Source: Colocasia esculenta
Taxonomy: Eukaryota > Streptophyta > Magnoliopsida > Alismatales > Araceae
Direction: 5' to 3'
Assembly (NCBI GenBank): GCA_014218235.1
Contig: CM024756.1
Location: 76,072,152-76,136,151, forward strand
DNA length: 64,000 nt
The translations under genes and the position numbers were made by a program. The notes below the pieces were generated by a model that saw only the letters and a list, made by a program, of their open reading frames with translations, did not search any database and was not told the origin of the DNA. Of the stretch, positions 20,169 to 31,184 are shown one piece after another. Position 1 is the first letter of the stretch. The number at the start of each line of letters is the position of its first letter.

Positions 20169-21938
20169 CAAGATTTAGGTACCCAAGTTTCTTTGGGTCC
20201 TGATGGGTCAGTATCATTATTTTTACTTTTTATTATCCACTTCTTATGTCTTGTTGGACAGGTGGATTTTAAATGTCCTAGCTTATTACAGTGATTACAA
20301 CATGATGTTATTGTCACTCTTACTATGTATTTAAAATTCGCTTTATATGCCACATCTTGTTCTGGAGTGAACTTAGGAGTTGGATATTTTTCTGGATAGA
20401 TTATTTCTTCTTCATTTTCTGGTGGTATGTAACCTAAACCTCGTTTATTTTTACCAGATCTTCTAGCACCTTTTAATAATAAGGAATTCTTTCCATTTGT
20501 AAACTTTTCTAAGGTGCTTGCTAGTGTATTGTTTTCTTCATTTAATTCATTTACCGTTTTTCTTAAATCATCTGAGCTTTCTGTTTTTCTAGGTCAATGA
20601 TTTTTCTGTTCTTGTCTTTTAAGTTTTCACATAATAGTTCATTTCTTCTCTTAAGCTCAATTATTTGTTTTTCTAGTTCTTCATTTTCAGATTTTAAATC
20701 TGAGTTGGTATTTTCGAGACATGTGATATTTTTCTTGCTTAGCTTAAGTAGTTTACACACTTCTTTATACTTATCGTAGAGTTCATTAAATGCACTTTCC
20801 AAATTATCCGAATCTGAGTCATTACAGGAATCGAAAGAGGAATCAGATGTTACCTTATCCTCGGTATTTGCCATAAGAGCCAGGTTGGCTTCTTCTTCTT
20901 CACTGCTGGAGCTTGACTCACTGTCTGAGTCGCTGCTGTTGTCCCATGCAGCTGCCATGGCTTTCTTTTTGAATCTTCTGAACTTCTTGGAGCTGTCCTT
21001 CTTCTTGTGATCATTTTCTTTAGCATTGGACAGTCTGCCTTGATATGTCCAGGTTTCTTGCATTCATAGCAAAGTGGCTCATTCCTCTTCTGATCTTTTC
21101 CATCTGGTCTCTTGAGATCTTTGTTTTTCTTGAAGTACCTCCTACCAGACTGGAACTTCTTCTTCTTTGCCAAGATTCTCTGCAATCTTCTTGAGAGCAT
21201 GGCTTCTTCATCATCACTATCTTTGCTATCTTCACTGTTATCTAAGGATTCTTCTGATGAGTCCCCATTAGCTTTAAGCGCATTTGACTGCTTCTTTCTA
21301 CTGGAGGATTCTCCTAGTCTTTCCATGTTTATTTCATGGGCCATGAGAGACCCGATGAGTTTTTCTACTGACATTTTCTTAAGATCATTAGCTTCTTCGA
21401 TAGCTGTGACTTTTGCCGTCCATGAAGATGGCAAGGATCTGAGAATCTTCCTTACCATATCTGCATTCTCATATGACTTTCCTAGACTTGCTAGGCCATT
21501 GGTGATGTCAGTAAATCTACTAAACATTTGGGTAATAGACTCACCTGTTTGCATTTGAAATCTTTCATACTGAGTGACAAGAATGTCGATTCTTGTCTCC
21601 TTTACTTTGTCTGTACCTTCATATGTAATCCTTAACTTTTCCCACATTTCCATGGAGGATTTGCATGCTGAAACTCTGTTGAACTCCTTCTTGCTTAGAG
21701 CACAACATAGAATGCTCTTAGCTTTACAGTTCAAGGAGATTTTCTTTCTATCTTCATCTGTCCATTGTGCTTTCTCATTTGCGACGACCAGATCACCTTC
21801 TTCCACTATTGACCAGATTTGATAATCGTGGCCTTGTAGAAAGTATTCCATCCTGGTCTTCCAATACGTATAATCTTCACCATCGAACAAAGGAGGTCTG
21901 TTGACAGACTGACCTTCGAAGTGACCTTGGGCTGCCAT
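20168..21938 (-). pseudogene. Co2 gag polyprotein
   Basis: Starts MAAQGHFEGQ at 21938, 50 bases after the primer site. The N-terminal region carries FDGEDYTYWKTRMEYFL, EMWEKLRITYEGT, RKILRSLPSSW and LMAHEINMERLG, standard for SIRE-like Gag. Zinc knuckle 1 is CYECKKPGHIKADC (about 21070-21030), then an acidic Ser-rich run, a long coiled coil (about 20760-20560) and zinc knuckle 2, CNHCNKLGHLKSTC (about 20300-20260). It ends at TGA 20170-20168 overlapping the pol ATG. Frame slips near 21040 and 20575 split it into three open pieces. Confidence 0.92.
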
Positions 21939-21988
21939 GGATCTTTACTCTTCAGATCGTTGGATCTTGTTCTTTGTCGAAGAGACTC

Positions 21989-22000
21989 GCTCTGATACCA
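21989..22000 (-). promoter_or_regulatory. Co2 primer-binding site
   Basis: Reverse strand TGGTATCAGAGC, two bases from the LTR edge, complementary to the 3' end of initiator-Met tRNA. Confidence 0.92.
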
Positions 22001-22002
22001 CT

Positions 22003-23862
22003 TGTTGCCCGGTTGGCTAACCCAGAGGGGGGGTGAATGGGTCTTTAAAAATTTATCTGATAAAAACCTGAACTCAAACAAACATAAAGAGTTCTTGAAA
22101 GGAATTAGTAATGGTTAGTAAAAACAACGGTCACACAAGAAGACAATCACACAACACACAGATTTATCCTGGTTCGGATCTCCTCTCCTTAGGAGTCCTA
22201 CGTCCAGTCCCTGAGCAACCCTCAGGATTTCACTAACTCGGGTACAGTCCCCCTATGGACAAAAACAACCACCCAGCTTAGCTGGTCTTCCTTCACCCCT
22301 GAAGGGAACACAACACCCTGGAAACCACCAGGTCTTCCTTCACACACGAAGGGAATAACACAGGAAAATTCTTAAGAGAAAAGGACTAGCCCCTAGATCA
22401 AGCTTTTACAAAACTCAATCTGAAGCTACAAGCACTGAGAGACGAAGATCTACACAAGTGCACTCTCTCAGAACTAGACTAGCTCTCCCTTAATTTTTCT
22501 TCTCACAGCACAGGGAGCTAAGAGCCAAGATTGAAAAGACTGAATTTCTGGCTCTAGAGAAAAATTCGAAGACTTGAAAACTGCAGAGTTCTAGCCACTC
22601 TTCGATATGAATTGAATTTCTCGATTGCTTTGTCTTTCCAGCTTCATCTTGTATTTGTATCTCCGATTTGAATGAGGACAAGGAGATGACCGTTGTCTCA
22701 CACCTTTGGTGTACGTTAGACTAAAGGTTTTGTGGAAGCTTCCTGTCAACAGTCTTTTGTTCTTTGGAGCACGCAAAGAGATAAGATCTTCTGAGTTTGC
22801 TTGTAGTTCCTTCTGTGTCCGTTGTTGTAGGATAGTACGTCCTTAAGGTTCTGCAAGGTTGAGCTTTAATGGTAGACAGCTATACTATCTCCAGATGTCA
22901 ATCAACGTCAAAGCAGATAGACACAAAAATAGTAGTAATACTTTATCGTTCTAAAAGATGCATGCAGAGAATACACCAGAATGGAAGATATGTTCTGTGT
23001 CCATGCAGAGATACGTTCAGTCTTTATTAAATGCATGGCAGTCAATCAGACGAGATGCGACTTTGACTATTCAACGTAGATTAAATCAAGAAAAAACGTT
23101 TAATCAATGGAAACATGACTTATGCAGTCGTTGTGAAAATCTGATAGAATCGTTATGATCAAGTTGCTGTAGACTGATAAGAAGTCGTTATGATAACTTA
23201 TGAAATCGTTACCACAACCAAGTCGTTCTATAACAGATGATAAAAGAAATCGTTATGAATCATGGCAAGTCGTTGTAGCTCTATAAAGAAGTCGTTATGA
23301 AACATGGCAAGTCGTTGTAACTTTCTAAAGAAATCGTTGCGACAACTTACAGAGTCGTTGTGACGAGCAAGTCGTTATAACTTCTGAAGAAGTCGTTACG
23401 ATAACTTACAGAGTCGTTATAATGAGCAAGTCGTTATAACTTCTGAAGAAGTCGTTACGATAACTTACAGAGTCGTTATAATGAGCAAGTCGTTATAACT
23501 TCTGAAGAAGTCGTTACGATAACTTACAGAGTCGTTATAATGAGCAAGTCGTTATAACTTCTGAAGAAGTCGTTACGATAACTTACAGAGTCGTTATAAT
23601 GAGCAAGTCGTTATAACTTCTGAAGAAGTCGTTACGATAGCTTACAGAGTCGTTATAATGATCAAGTCGTTATAACTTCTGAAGAAGTCGATACAAAGAC
23701 TTGGATAGAAGTGATGAGACTTACCAGATTGTCTTGAACTTTCATTTTTCTTTTATTTCCTGTACTTAAGGCTCAAGAAATCCATTAGTGTTATTTTGTT
23801 AATCATCAAAATTAATATATAAATAAATGGAAATATTTATTATGGGGACAGTTTGGTCATCA
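22003..23862 (-). repeat. Co2 5' LTR (right copy)
   Basis: 1860 bp, TGTTGCCCGG to GGTCATCA on the plus strand, five 59-bp units in its array. It ends directly at the GGTAA duplication. Confidence 0.95.
23128..23690. repeat. TCGTT-motif tandem array, Co2 right LTR
   Basis: Same motif and spacing as the left array; 59-bp units begin at about 23387, 23446, 23505, 23564 and 23623, the last with the GATAGC variant. One unit more than the left LTR. Confidence 0.92.
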
Positions 23863-26620
23863 GGTAAGTGGACTTCCTGAAATCTCTTTCAATAAAAATG
23901 AAAGTTTTTGTGATGCATGTGCACAGGGAAAATAAACTAGAAAGTCTTTCAAATCAAATGCTCCCATAGTCACTTCAAAACAATATGAATTGTTACACAT
24001 GGACCTTTTTGGACCTACTAGAACACTTAGTCTCAATGGCAAACTTTTTGGATTTGTCATTGTGGATGATTTTTCTAGGTTTACTTGGGTCAAATTCTTG
24101 GCTCACAAAATGAAGCATCAAAAATCTTTGAAGAGTTCTTTAATAAGATTGAGCATGGGAGCATAAACAAAATATGTTCAATCCATACTGATCATGGGGG
24201 AGAGTTTGACAATAACTCTTTTTCTGATTTTTGTAGGAACCAAGGAATAAATCATATGTTTTCCTGCCAAGGACACCAGAACAAAATGGCATAGTAGAGA
24301 GAAAGAATAGGACCTTGGCGGAAATGGCTCGCACCCTTCTGGTTGAAAGCCAACTCTCAAGGCGTTTTTAGGTAGAAGCGGTGAACACATCTTCTTACAT
24401 CCTCAACAGGGACATGGTAAGACCTATAATGAAGAAAACCCCATATGAGCTCTTAAAAGGTAAGAAACCCAGTATTGGGTATTTCAGGGTTTTTTGGCTC
24501 CAAAGTGTTTATACATAACAATGATAAAGTTGACTTAGACAAGTTTGAAGCCAAAAGTGACCCAGGTATTTTTCTTGGATACTCAGAACACTTTAGAGCG
24601 TATAGAGTGTTTAACAATAAAAATAGAACTATGGAAGAAACTCCACATGTTGTTTTTGATGAATATCATACAAAGATTAATGATGCAAATTTTCACAAGT
24701 GTGATGATGGAGAAGAAGGAACAATACTTGAGAAACAACATGAGAAAGCTAAAGGAAATTCTCAAGCAAAAATCAAAACTAATAGTGGATTTTTTTGCAG
24801 GTACAATGATGATGATCATGGATTCTCTTTCAAAAAATAAGATGATGAAACTGAAGAAGATCCTCAAGATGAAAAGATGTAAGATGAAAATCCTCAAGAA
24901 CACCCTCCTAAAGAACAAGTCACACAAGATCCAGTTCCTCATATCCAAGATCAACCAGGTCCTTCAACAATCACAAATGTCAAGTACTCAAAGACCACCC
25001 ACTTGATAATGTAATTGGAAATGTAAGTGATAAAGTTCAAACTAGGCCTCAGGTTAGACAAATAATTGAACAAGATCATTTAGCTTTTTTCCCTTAAGTG
25101 GAACCTAAAAATGTTGAAGATGCACTCAAAGAGAGTTCTTGGATAGATGCCATGCATGAGGAACTAGGTCAATTTGAAAGGAATAATGTCTGGAGTTTAG
25201 TTCCTAGAACTTCTAAAATTTCTATCATTGGGACAAGATGGGTGTTTAGGAATAAACTCAATTAAGAGGGTAAAGTGGTGAGAAACAAAGTTAGGCTGGT
25301 AGCAAAAGGATATAACCAAGAATTTGCGATAGATTTTGAATAATCCTTTGCACCTGTGGCTAGGCTTGAAGCAGTTAGGATCTTGTGAGCATTTGCATGT
25401 TCAAACAAATTCAAACTTTTTCAAATGGATGTTAAATCTGCCTTCTTAAATGGCTACATTAAAGAGGAAGTCTATGTTTCTCAACCACCAGGATTTGAGG
25501 ATCATGAAAAGCCTAACCATGTTTATAAGTTGCACAAAGCTCTTTATGGTTTGAAACAGGCACCCCGAGCTTGGTACGATAGGTTAAGCAACTTCTTAGT
25601 GAGTAAAAACTACTCCAGAGGTAAAGTGGACCAAACTCTTTTCACTAAAAATGTTCACAACCATATCATTGTTGTTCAAGTTTATGTGGACAACATCATC
25701 TTTGGTTCCACTAACCCATCACTGTGTGAAGAGTTCCTTAAACACATGCACAGTGAATATGAGATGAGTCTAATGGGGGAGCTTCAATTTTTTCTTGGCT
25801 TGTAGGTAAAGCAATATGAAGACGGCTTCTTCATTAATCAAGAAAAATATGTCAAGGAGCTTCTAAAAAGATTTTATTTTGAACAAGCCAAGCCTACCTC
25901 AACCCCAATGAGCACAAGCATTAAACTGGAAAATGATGAGAAAGGTAAACTGGTAGATGCAAAACAATTCCAAGGTATGATTGGCTCTCTCCTTTATCTT
26001 ACTTCAAGTAGGCCAGATATACAGTTCAGCATTTGTCTTTGTGCTAGATACCAATCTAGTCCAAAGGAAAGCCATTTGGTTGCAGTAAAAAAGATTTTCA
26101 AATATCTCTCAGGTATGTATGATTTGGGTCTATGGTATCCAGTAGGAATTAGTTTCAATTTGATCTTATATTCTGATGCTCACTATGCTGGATGTAAAAT
26201 TGACAGAAAAGCACTAGTGGCTATTGCCAATTTCTTGGTGGTTGCATGGTTTCGTGAGCATCCAAGAAGCAACACTCTGTTGCACTCTCCACTGTAGAGG
26301 CAGAATATGTTGCTGCAGGGAGCTGTGCTGCTCAAGTGTTGTGGATTAAAAGTCAACTATGTGAGTATAACATTGATATTGGATGCACATCTATCCTATG
26401 TGACAACACTAGTGCCACCAATCTTTCTAAAAACCCAATTCAACACTCAAGAACAAAACACATAGAGATCAGGCATCACTTTTTGAGAGATGAAGTAGCC
26501 AACAAGAACCTAACATTTGACTTCATTACCACTGATAAACAACTGGCTGATATCTTCACAAAACCACTTTCTGAGGATAGGTTCACAACACTAAGATGAG
26601 AACTGGGATTGTGCAAAAGT
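23863..26620 (+). pseudogene. Co1 integrase, reverse transcriptase and RNase H
   Basis: Continues Co1 pol after Co2. The zinc-finger tail CDACAQGK, then HMDLFGPTRT and FVIVDDFSRFTW of the integrase core, are readable at 23900-24090; the rest of integrase shifts frame several times. RT begins at about 25130 (WIDAMHEEL, RWVFRNKL) and continues with QMDVKSAFLNGYIKEEVYV and LYGLKQAPRAWYDRL. The polymerase motif reads YVDN instead of YVDD (about 25683-25694), a G to A change that would abolish catalysis. RNase H blocks SDAHYAGCKIDRK, SRTKHIEIRHHFLRDE and DIFTKPLSEDRF end near 26600. Confidence 0.92.
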
Positions 26621-26869
26621 CAATGAATTTCACATGCTCACATGCTTATGGATGTTGCTTTGTGTGTAAATGTTTGCCATGATTGTGTCTATCATGTTTG
26701 TTTTGCTTAAATGATGAGTCAACACATCCACACACTATGGGGGAGCAAGGTAAGACCAGGTGAGTGCAGTTGTTAAGGGACACCCTTCATATCCCATGTG
26801 TCTTAATCCCTCACTCATTGGTTGAAAATCTTTCACTAATCAAATCCTCAAAACTCATTTTTCAAGTGC

Positions 26870-26973
26870 CTATCAACAGCCACCAAGCCAGCTGTCGAAA
26901 GCCAAGCCTTCCTAGAACCATCATTTCATAAGAATTCAGTACCTGTCGGCAGGCAATTCCTTGTTGTCGACAG
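26870..26973. repeat. Two CTGTCGACAG-type pairs after Co1 pol
   Basis: Sites start at 26870 (two mismatches), 26892 (one), 26943 (one) and 26964 (one). Pair distances are 22 and 21 bp, the same as in the LTRs. Confidence 0.88.
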
Positions 26974-28016
26974 ATACCCTCCTTATGTCAATCCTTCAAC
27001 TTTTTTCATTCCTTCTTCATGAGTATGTTCACAAACTTTGTGCATGGGGAGAATTTGAACTTAATGATCATTACAACTTGTCATACACATCTAGCATTCA
27101 TGACATACATTGAATTACAATGATTTTGAAGTAATATTTCATGTTTGAGTCTAGGTTGTGTCATCTAGGTAACATTGAACAAATCTAATGGACTTAACTC
27201 AACTTTTTTGAATAACTCCCTTGTGGATTATCATGTCTCTCAAATGGCTTGATAAGTAAAAGGGTTATTGGACTTAATGTTTTACATTGACCATTGACCT
27301 TACATAACTACTGCCTTGATTGCTAGCTAAAACGAACTGAAGGAAGAAAAGCTACCTATTTCTAAACTCAATAAATTAAAACAAAAAACAAAAAATGAAC
27401 TTGGATAAAAGGCAGAGCAATGATGATCATTACTCAGTAACCGGAGACATGGGTATCACAAAATGTCTGTCTTCACGTCAAAAAGTTATTTCGTTAACTC
27501 TGCATAATGGTATGATGGTCACTCACACTGAGTAACTGGGGGTACGGGCACTCCTCATGTCTACCTTCACGTAAAAAGGTGAAAATGTTCCTAATTACCA
27601 CTTTTCCAATTGTTCGACAATGAAAATCCTTCAGAAACCTAAAATAGAGTGTAGCCTCCGTGTTTTACAATCAAGGGCAAGTTGGTTGTCTATTGTCGAT
27701 TATCTATGTGGTCATTACCTTTCTTTTACCCACTGAACATCATCACTGGGATATATGTCTTTCTTCAATGGTTTTATTCAATGGATTCATCTTATATTCA
27801 TATGCTTTTGAACGGTGTTTTCTAAATGCCATAACTCAAGATTCCCAGAGTATTATCTTTAAACCATTGTAAAAAAAAAAATTTGTGTCTTTATACTAGT
27901 GGTTATGACACTTTGTAATGAGTATTAAACATGTTCTCAACCTTAAAATCCAACAGACATGCTCATTCCCACTAAAAGTTTCTAAAATTTAGTTCTGGCT
28001 CAAGTCTGCTAAGCAG

Positions 28017-28048
28017 TTGTCGACAGCTTCCTTCCTAGCTGTCGACAG
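28017..28048. repeat. CTGTCGACAG pair upstream of Co1 ORF3
   Basis: Sites at 28017-28026 (one mismatch) and 28039-28048 (exact), starts 22 bp apart, about 270 bp before the ORF3 start. Confidence 0.92.
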
Positions 28049-28318
28049 CCGGCAGCCCAGGCGGTTCAAAAGCCCGAACGGCACGCATTTAGGCTGAATT
28101 TTGTGGGGCCCTAACCTTTCAACTTCAAACCCAAACTCTTTAAGAGGGCACCCACATCTCCTAAACCCTTCCTTTTCATCCGAAAACCCTTTCGTCTCCT
28201 CCTCCACCCTAACCCTTCTATCCAGGGGCCAACCTCAGGTTCCCTTCCTGATTCTTCTCCTTCTTCCCGTCGTCTCCTTCTCATCAGAGTTCTTCTCTTC
28301 TCCATTCTCTACTACTCC

Positions 28319-29548
28319 ATGGCTCCTCCAACCAAACGCCTTGCTTCTCATCGGCGTCCCATCTTGCCAGATGTTGGAGAAGGCTCCAGGGCACCTACAG
28401 AGCGCCGCAGCAACCGCCGAGAAGACCGTCTGCCGCAGCTTATTGTTCCTCCCAACCGCCACACCTCTAAGGTCCTGGGCTCCTTCACGAAGTTTGTCCA
28501 GCCACGGTTCATGGATTTTGAGTCCCTGGAGGACATGTTCCCCAGTCTCCAGCCCCTGTTTGACACCCAGGGCTAGACGGAGTTTCTCTACTCTCATAAG
28601 CGGTACTCCCCTACCGCTGTGACCGAGTTCTTCGAAAACTTGGAGAAGTCGGTCGTTGATGAGGATTTCTACACCACAGTAAATGGTACTACTTTCAAAA
28701 TATCCCCAAATCTCTTTTGCCGTGCTTTTCAAATACCAAACTCAGGGGCCAATATACTTGTTAATCCCCCTTCTGCCTCTGATTACTACACTTTGATCAC
28801 CCATGAGCTATATCATCCCAGTGTGGACCACTTGAAGCTCAATGCCAATTCTTTCCCTCCGCTGAATCTTCTCATCCACCACATTTTCACTACTCTCATA
28901 GTTCCTAAGGATGGAAGCAGGGAACTCGTTACCATAGTCCACAGGTCCCTTTTCTACTATTTCCTTTGAACTGAGCAAATCAACCTCCCTCTACTCATGA
29001 TTGACCTCATTAACCAATGCTTTCGCAATTCAAAGAGGTCCATGCCATATGCGTGCCACATTACATCCCTCCTCTCCTTCATTGGTATTCCCATCTCTAA
29101 ATCTGAGTGCAGAACTCTAACATCCCGCAATTCCTTTGACCTCACTGCGGTCCATAGAATGGGATACAAGCTTGCGGATGGGAGAGTCACACGGACTCTC
29201 AAGGATAAGGCACCAGATGTTGAGGAAGTATCTGCTGAAGATGAAGATGATGATGGTGATGAAAAAGACTCCCAAGAAGATCCAATGGATGATCAGGGAG
29301 ATGATGTTGCTACTACAGGCCAAGAACTAGCTCCATCCCTTAGAGATTTCATAGCTGGTCAAATGGCTCAACTGTAATTCCAACTCACCACGGGCTTTCA
29401 TCATCTCACTGCTCGTCTTGATCATGTTGATACGAGGTTGGATGCATTAGCTGACACACAAGTGCAGATTCAACATCGGCTTACCCGACTCTCTACAGAG
29501 TTTCACGAGTTTTGTCCTCCCACTGCTCCTGGGAATGATGTTGTTTAG
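28319..29548 (+). pseudogene. Co1 ORF3, accessory post-pol protein
   Basis: A single frame of 410 codons from ATG 28319 to TAG 29546-29548, with internal stops at 28574 (TAG), 28967 (TGA) and 29375 (TAA) but no frameshift, unlike gag and pol of the same element. Start: basic, Pro/Arg-rich. Middle: VTEFFENLEKSVVDEDF, ILVNPPSASDYYTL and NLLIHHIFTTLIVPKDGS, then PYACHITSLLSFIGIPIS, which align in order with the IVCQILVPRSA and PYAHLLTRIFRHFGVDV blocks of Co2 ORF3. C-terminus: acidic DEDDDGDEKDS and a heptad-like LTARLDHVDTRLDALADTQ. It lacks the long C-terminal half seen in Co2 and Co3. Confidence 0.75.
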
Positions 29549-29808
29549 AGAGAGTCTAGGTTCTACTTTCTAGCTTTGGGTCTTGGGTCACTTAGTCTTT
29601 CGAGTCAGTCATGTACTTTTCCTTCTTTTGATTTCCCTTTATGTCATGCAATGGAACTCTATTGTAACTGAGTGTAATGAATGATTCATGAATGATAGTC
29701 TCAGTTATTTTGCTTCACTTTTATCCATGTGTGCATAATTTACCTTTTTGAATGTTGTCAAAAGGGGGAGAAACATTAATGTGCATCAATTGAAATTTTG
29801 TCATCATC

Positions 29809-29822
29809 AAAAAGGGGGAGAA
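29809..29822 (+). promoter_or_regulatory. Co1 polypurine tract
   Basis: AAAAAGGGGGAGAA directly precedes the 3' LTR. A second copy, AAAAGGGGGAGAAA, lies 50 bp upstream at about 29760-29773 and could serve as an extra plus-strand primer. Confidence 0.88.
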
Positions 29823-31179
29823 TGTTGGGTTCTCATGTGTAAATGTTTAAGTATACATGTTTTTGATGATAGACAATGTGGATTGATGTTCTAACTTTGA
29901 TGACAATGACAAAGACATGCAAGAAACAGACATATATGAAAACATGCTTTCAATGATCATATATACATTCATTGTATATCACTTAGAATGTTTTCAATGT
30001 AGGTGTGAATGTATACAAGGCAAGCAACAAGAACCAAGTAAAAAAGATGAAGAAAAGGACATCAAGTCAACACCTGTCGATAGCCATGAAGGCACTTGTC
30101 GACAGATAGACCATCCAGCTACAAACAAGCTACTGGAAGCTCAACCAGGACAATAGCTGTCGACAGCCCAAAATCGCCTGTCGACAGCCCAGTGTTCCAG
30201 GAACACTCATGGTTCTGGAAAACCAATTTCCAACAATATCTGTTGATAGCAGCAAGTTGGTTGTCGACAGATCTAGTCTTCCAGCAGCTTCAAGTGTTTT
30301 GGAAACCAAAATTCAGCTTTGGCTGTCGACAGCTATAGATTGCCTGTCGACAGATGAAGAGAAACTTCAATTCCGAGATTTGGATATGTTCCATATTAGG
30401 GTGTTTCCTTTTACCAAGTCTCTCTAAACTTGGACACCCATATATATAGAACATATGGAGCTATTTTCGCAGCATGAAGCCACCATAAGAAAACCCTAAG
30501 CAAAACCCAAGGAAAAAAGCTTCTCCTTGCTGCTCTGCTTCAACCCTCCAACCAGAGCGAAGAACATCCATCTTTCGAGCAGAGTTGAAGACATTTTGTT
30601 CATGATTCAAGCTTCTACATCATCTGAGGATCATCAAAGTGAAGCTTGGAGTTCTTCTGGACGACCAGCGATAAGAGTTCTCTATTAGGATTTGTTCTTT
30701 CACCTCAGAACTCCTGTCTTTCATATTCTTCCTATTTTTGTGTGTGTGGTTGTGATTCAAGTGATCCTTGTGCTTGATTCACGTGGCTTCTATTGTTCTG
30801 ATCATGTGTTTACATCAGACAACGTGTGTGTGTGAGTTGTAGAGTGGAACTCGCTAATAAGCAGGTGTTTTTGCGCGTGTGTGTGGACGGTGGACATAGG
30901 ATACACAAGTTGTGTACTCCGAACCACCTTAAATCATCGTGCCTGTGGTTTGAACATTTTATGGTAGATGTTTGGTAGGCACGCTGGTTTCTCACACGTT
31001 AGATAGGTTGTTAATTGTTCTACTCTTAATCAACACACACATCTTGGATCGAACATAAATTAACTTTGTTTGAGATTTTGATAAATCTGTGTTTTCATCA
31101 AAAAGAAGGTCATAGTCTTTTAATTGGAAGTAATCTATTCACCCCCCCCCCCATAATAGATAATTCCGCACATCTTTCA
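29823..31179 (+). repeat. Co1 3' LTR
   Basis: 1357 bp, TGTTGGGTTC to CATCTTTCA, then the AGCCC duplication. It lacks the CATTA-type tail differences of the 5' copy near the poly-C run (31142-31152) and otherwise matches it with scattered substitutions. Confidence 0.95.
30074..30353. repeat. CTGTCGACAG palindrome-pair array in Co1 3' LTR
   Basis: Pairs start at 30074/30096, 30157/30178, 30240/30261 and 30323/30344: 22, 21, 21, 21 bp within pairs and exactly 83 bp between pairs. Four sites are exact. The mutated sites differ from those in the 5' LTR, so the array decayed independently in each LTR. Confidence 0.95.
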
Positions 31180-31184
31180 AGCCC

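Larger units (their letters stand above)
11088..23862 (-). mobile_element. Co2, young full-length SIRE-like copia retrotransposon
   Basis: 12,775 bp with both LTRs, flanked by GGTAA (11083-11087 and 23863-23867). Reading leftwards: 5' LTR 22003-23862, primer site, gag, pol (protease, integrase, RT, RNase H), ORF3, ORF4, polypurine tract, 3' LTR 11088-12904. The LTRs differ by about three substitutions, six single-base indels, one 59-bp repeat unit and one 16-bp repeat piece, so insertion was recent. Despite this, gag, pol and ORF3 each carry single-base frame breaks. Confidence 0.96.
26621..28318 (+). other. Co1 spacer between pol and ORF3
   Basis: 1.7 kb without a supported gene; the 70-residue open frame at 27660 has no recognisable content. 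It holds three CTGTCGACAG-type pairs (26870-26973 and 28017-28048) and an imperfect direct duplication of about 88 bp near 27426-27500 and 27513-27590 (CAGTAACCGGAGACATGGG versus GAGTAACTGGGGGTACGGG, each followed by CTTCACGT). A long 5' untranslated stretch before ORF3 is usual in elements with a post-pol gene. Confidence 0.7.
7158..31179 (+). mobile_element. Co1, SIRE-like Ty1/copia retrotransposon
   Basis: Both LTRs begin TGTTGGGTTC and end CATCTTTCA, and the element is flanked by the 5-bp duplication AGCCC (7153-7157 and 31180-31184). The order is LTR, Met-type primer site, gag, protease, integrase, reverse transcriptase, RNase H, a 1.7-kb spacer, ORF3, polypurine tract, LTR. Integrase-before-RT order and a gene after pol point to the SIRE/Maximus copia group. 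Co2 sits inside integrase. A spot comparison of the first 190 bases shows about ten LTR differences, so the insertion is old; all coding parts are broken. Confidence 0.95.
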
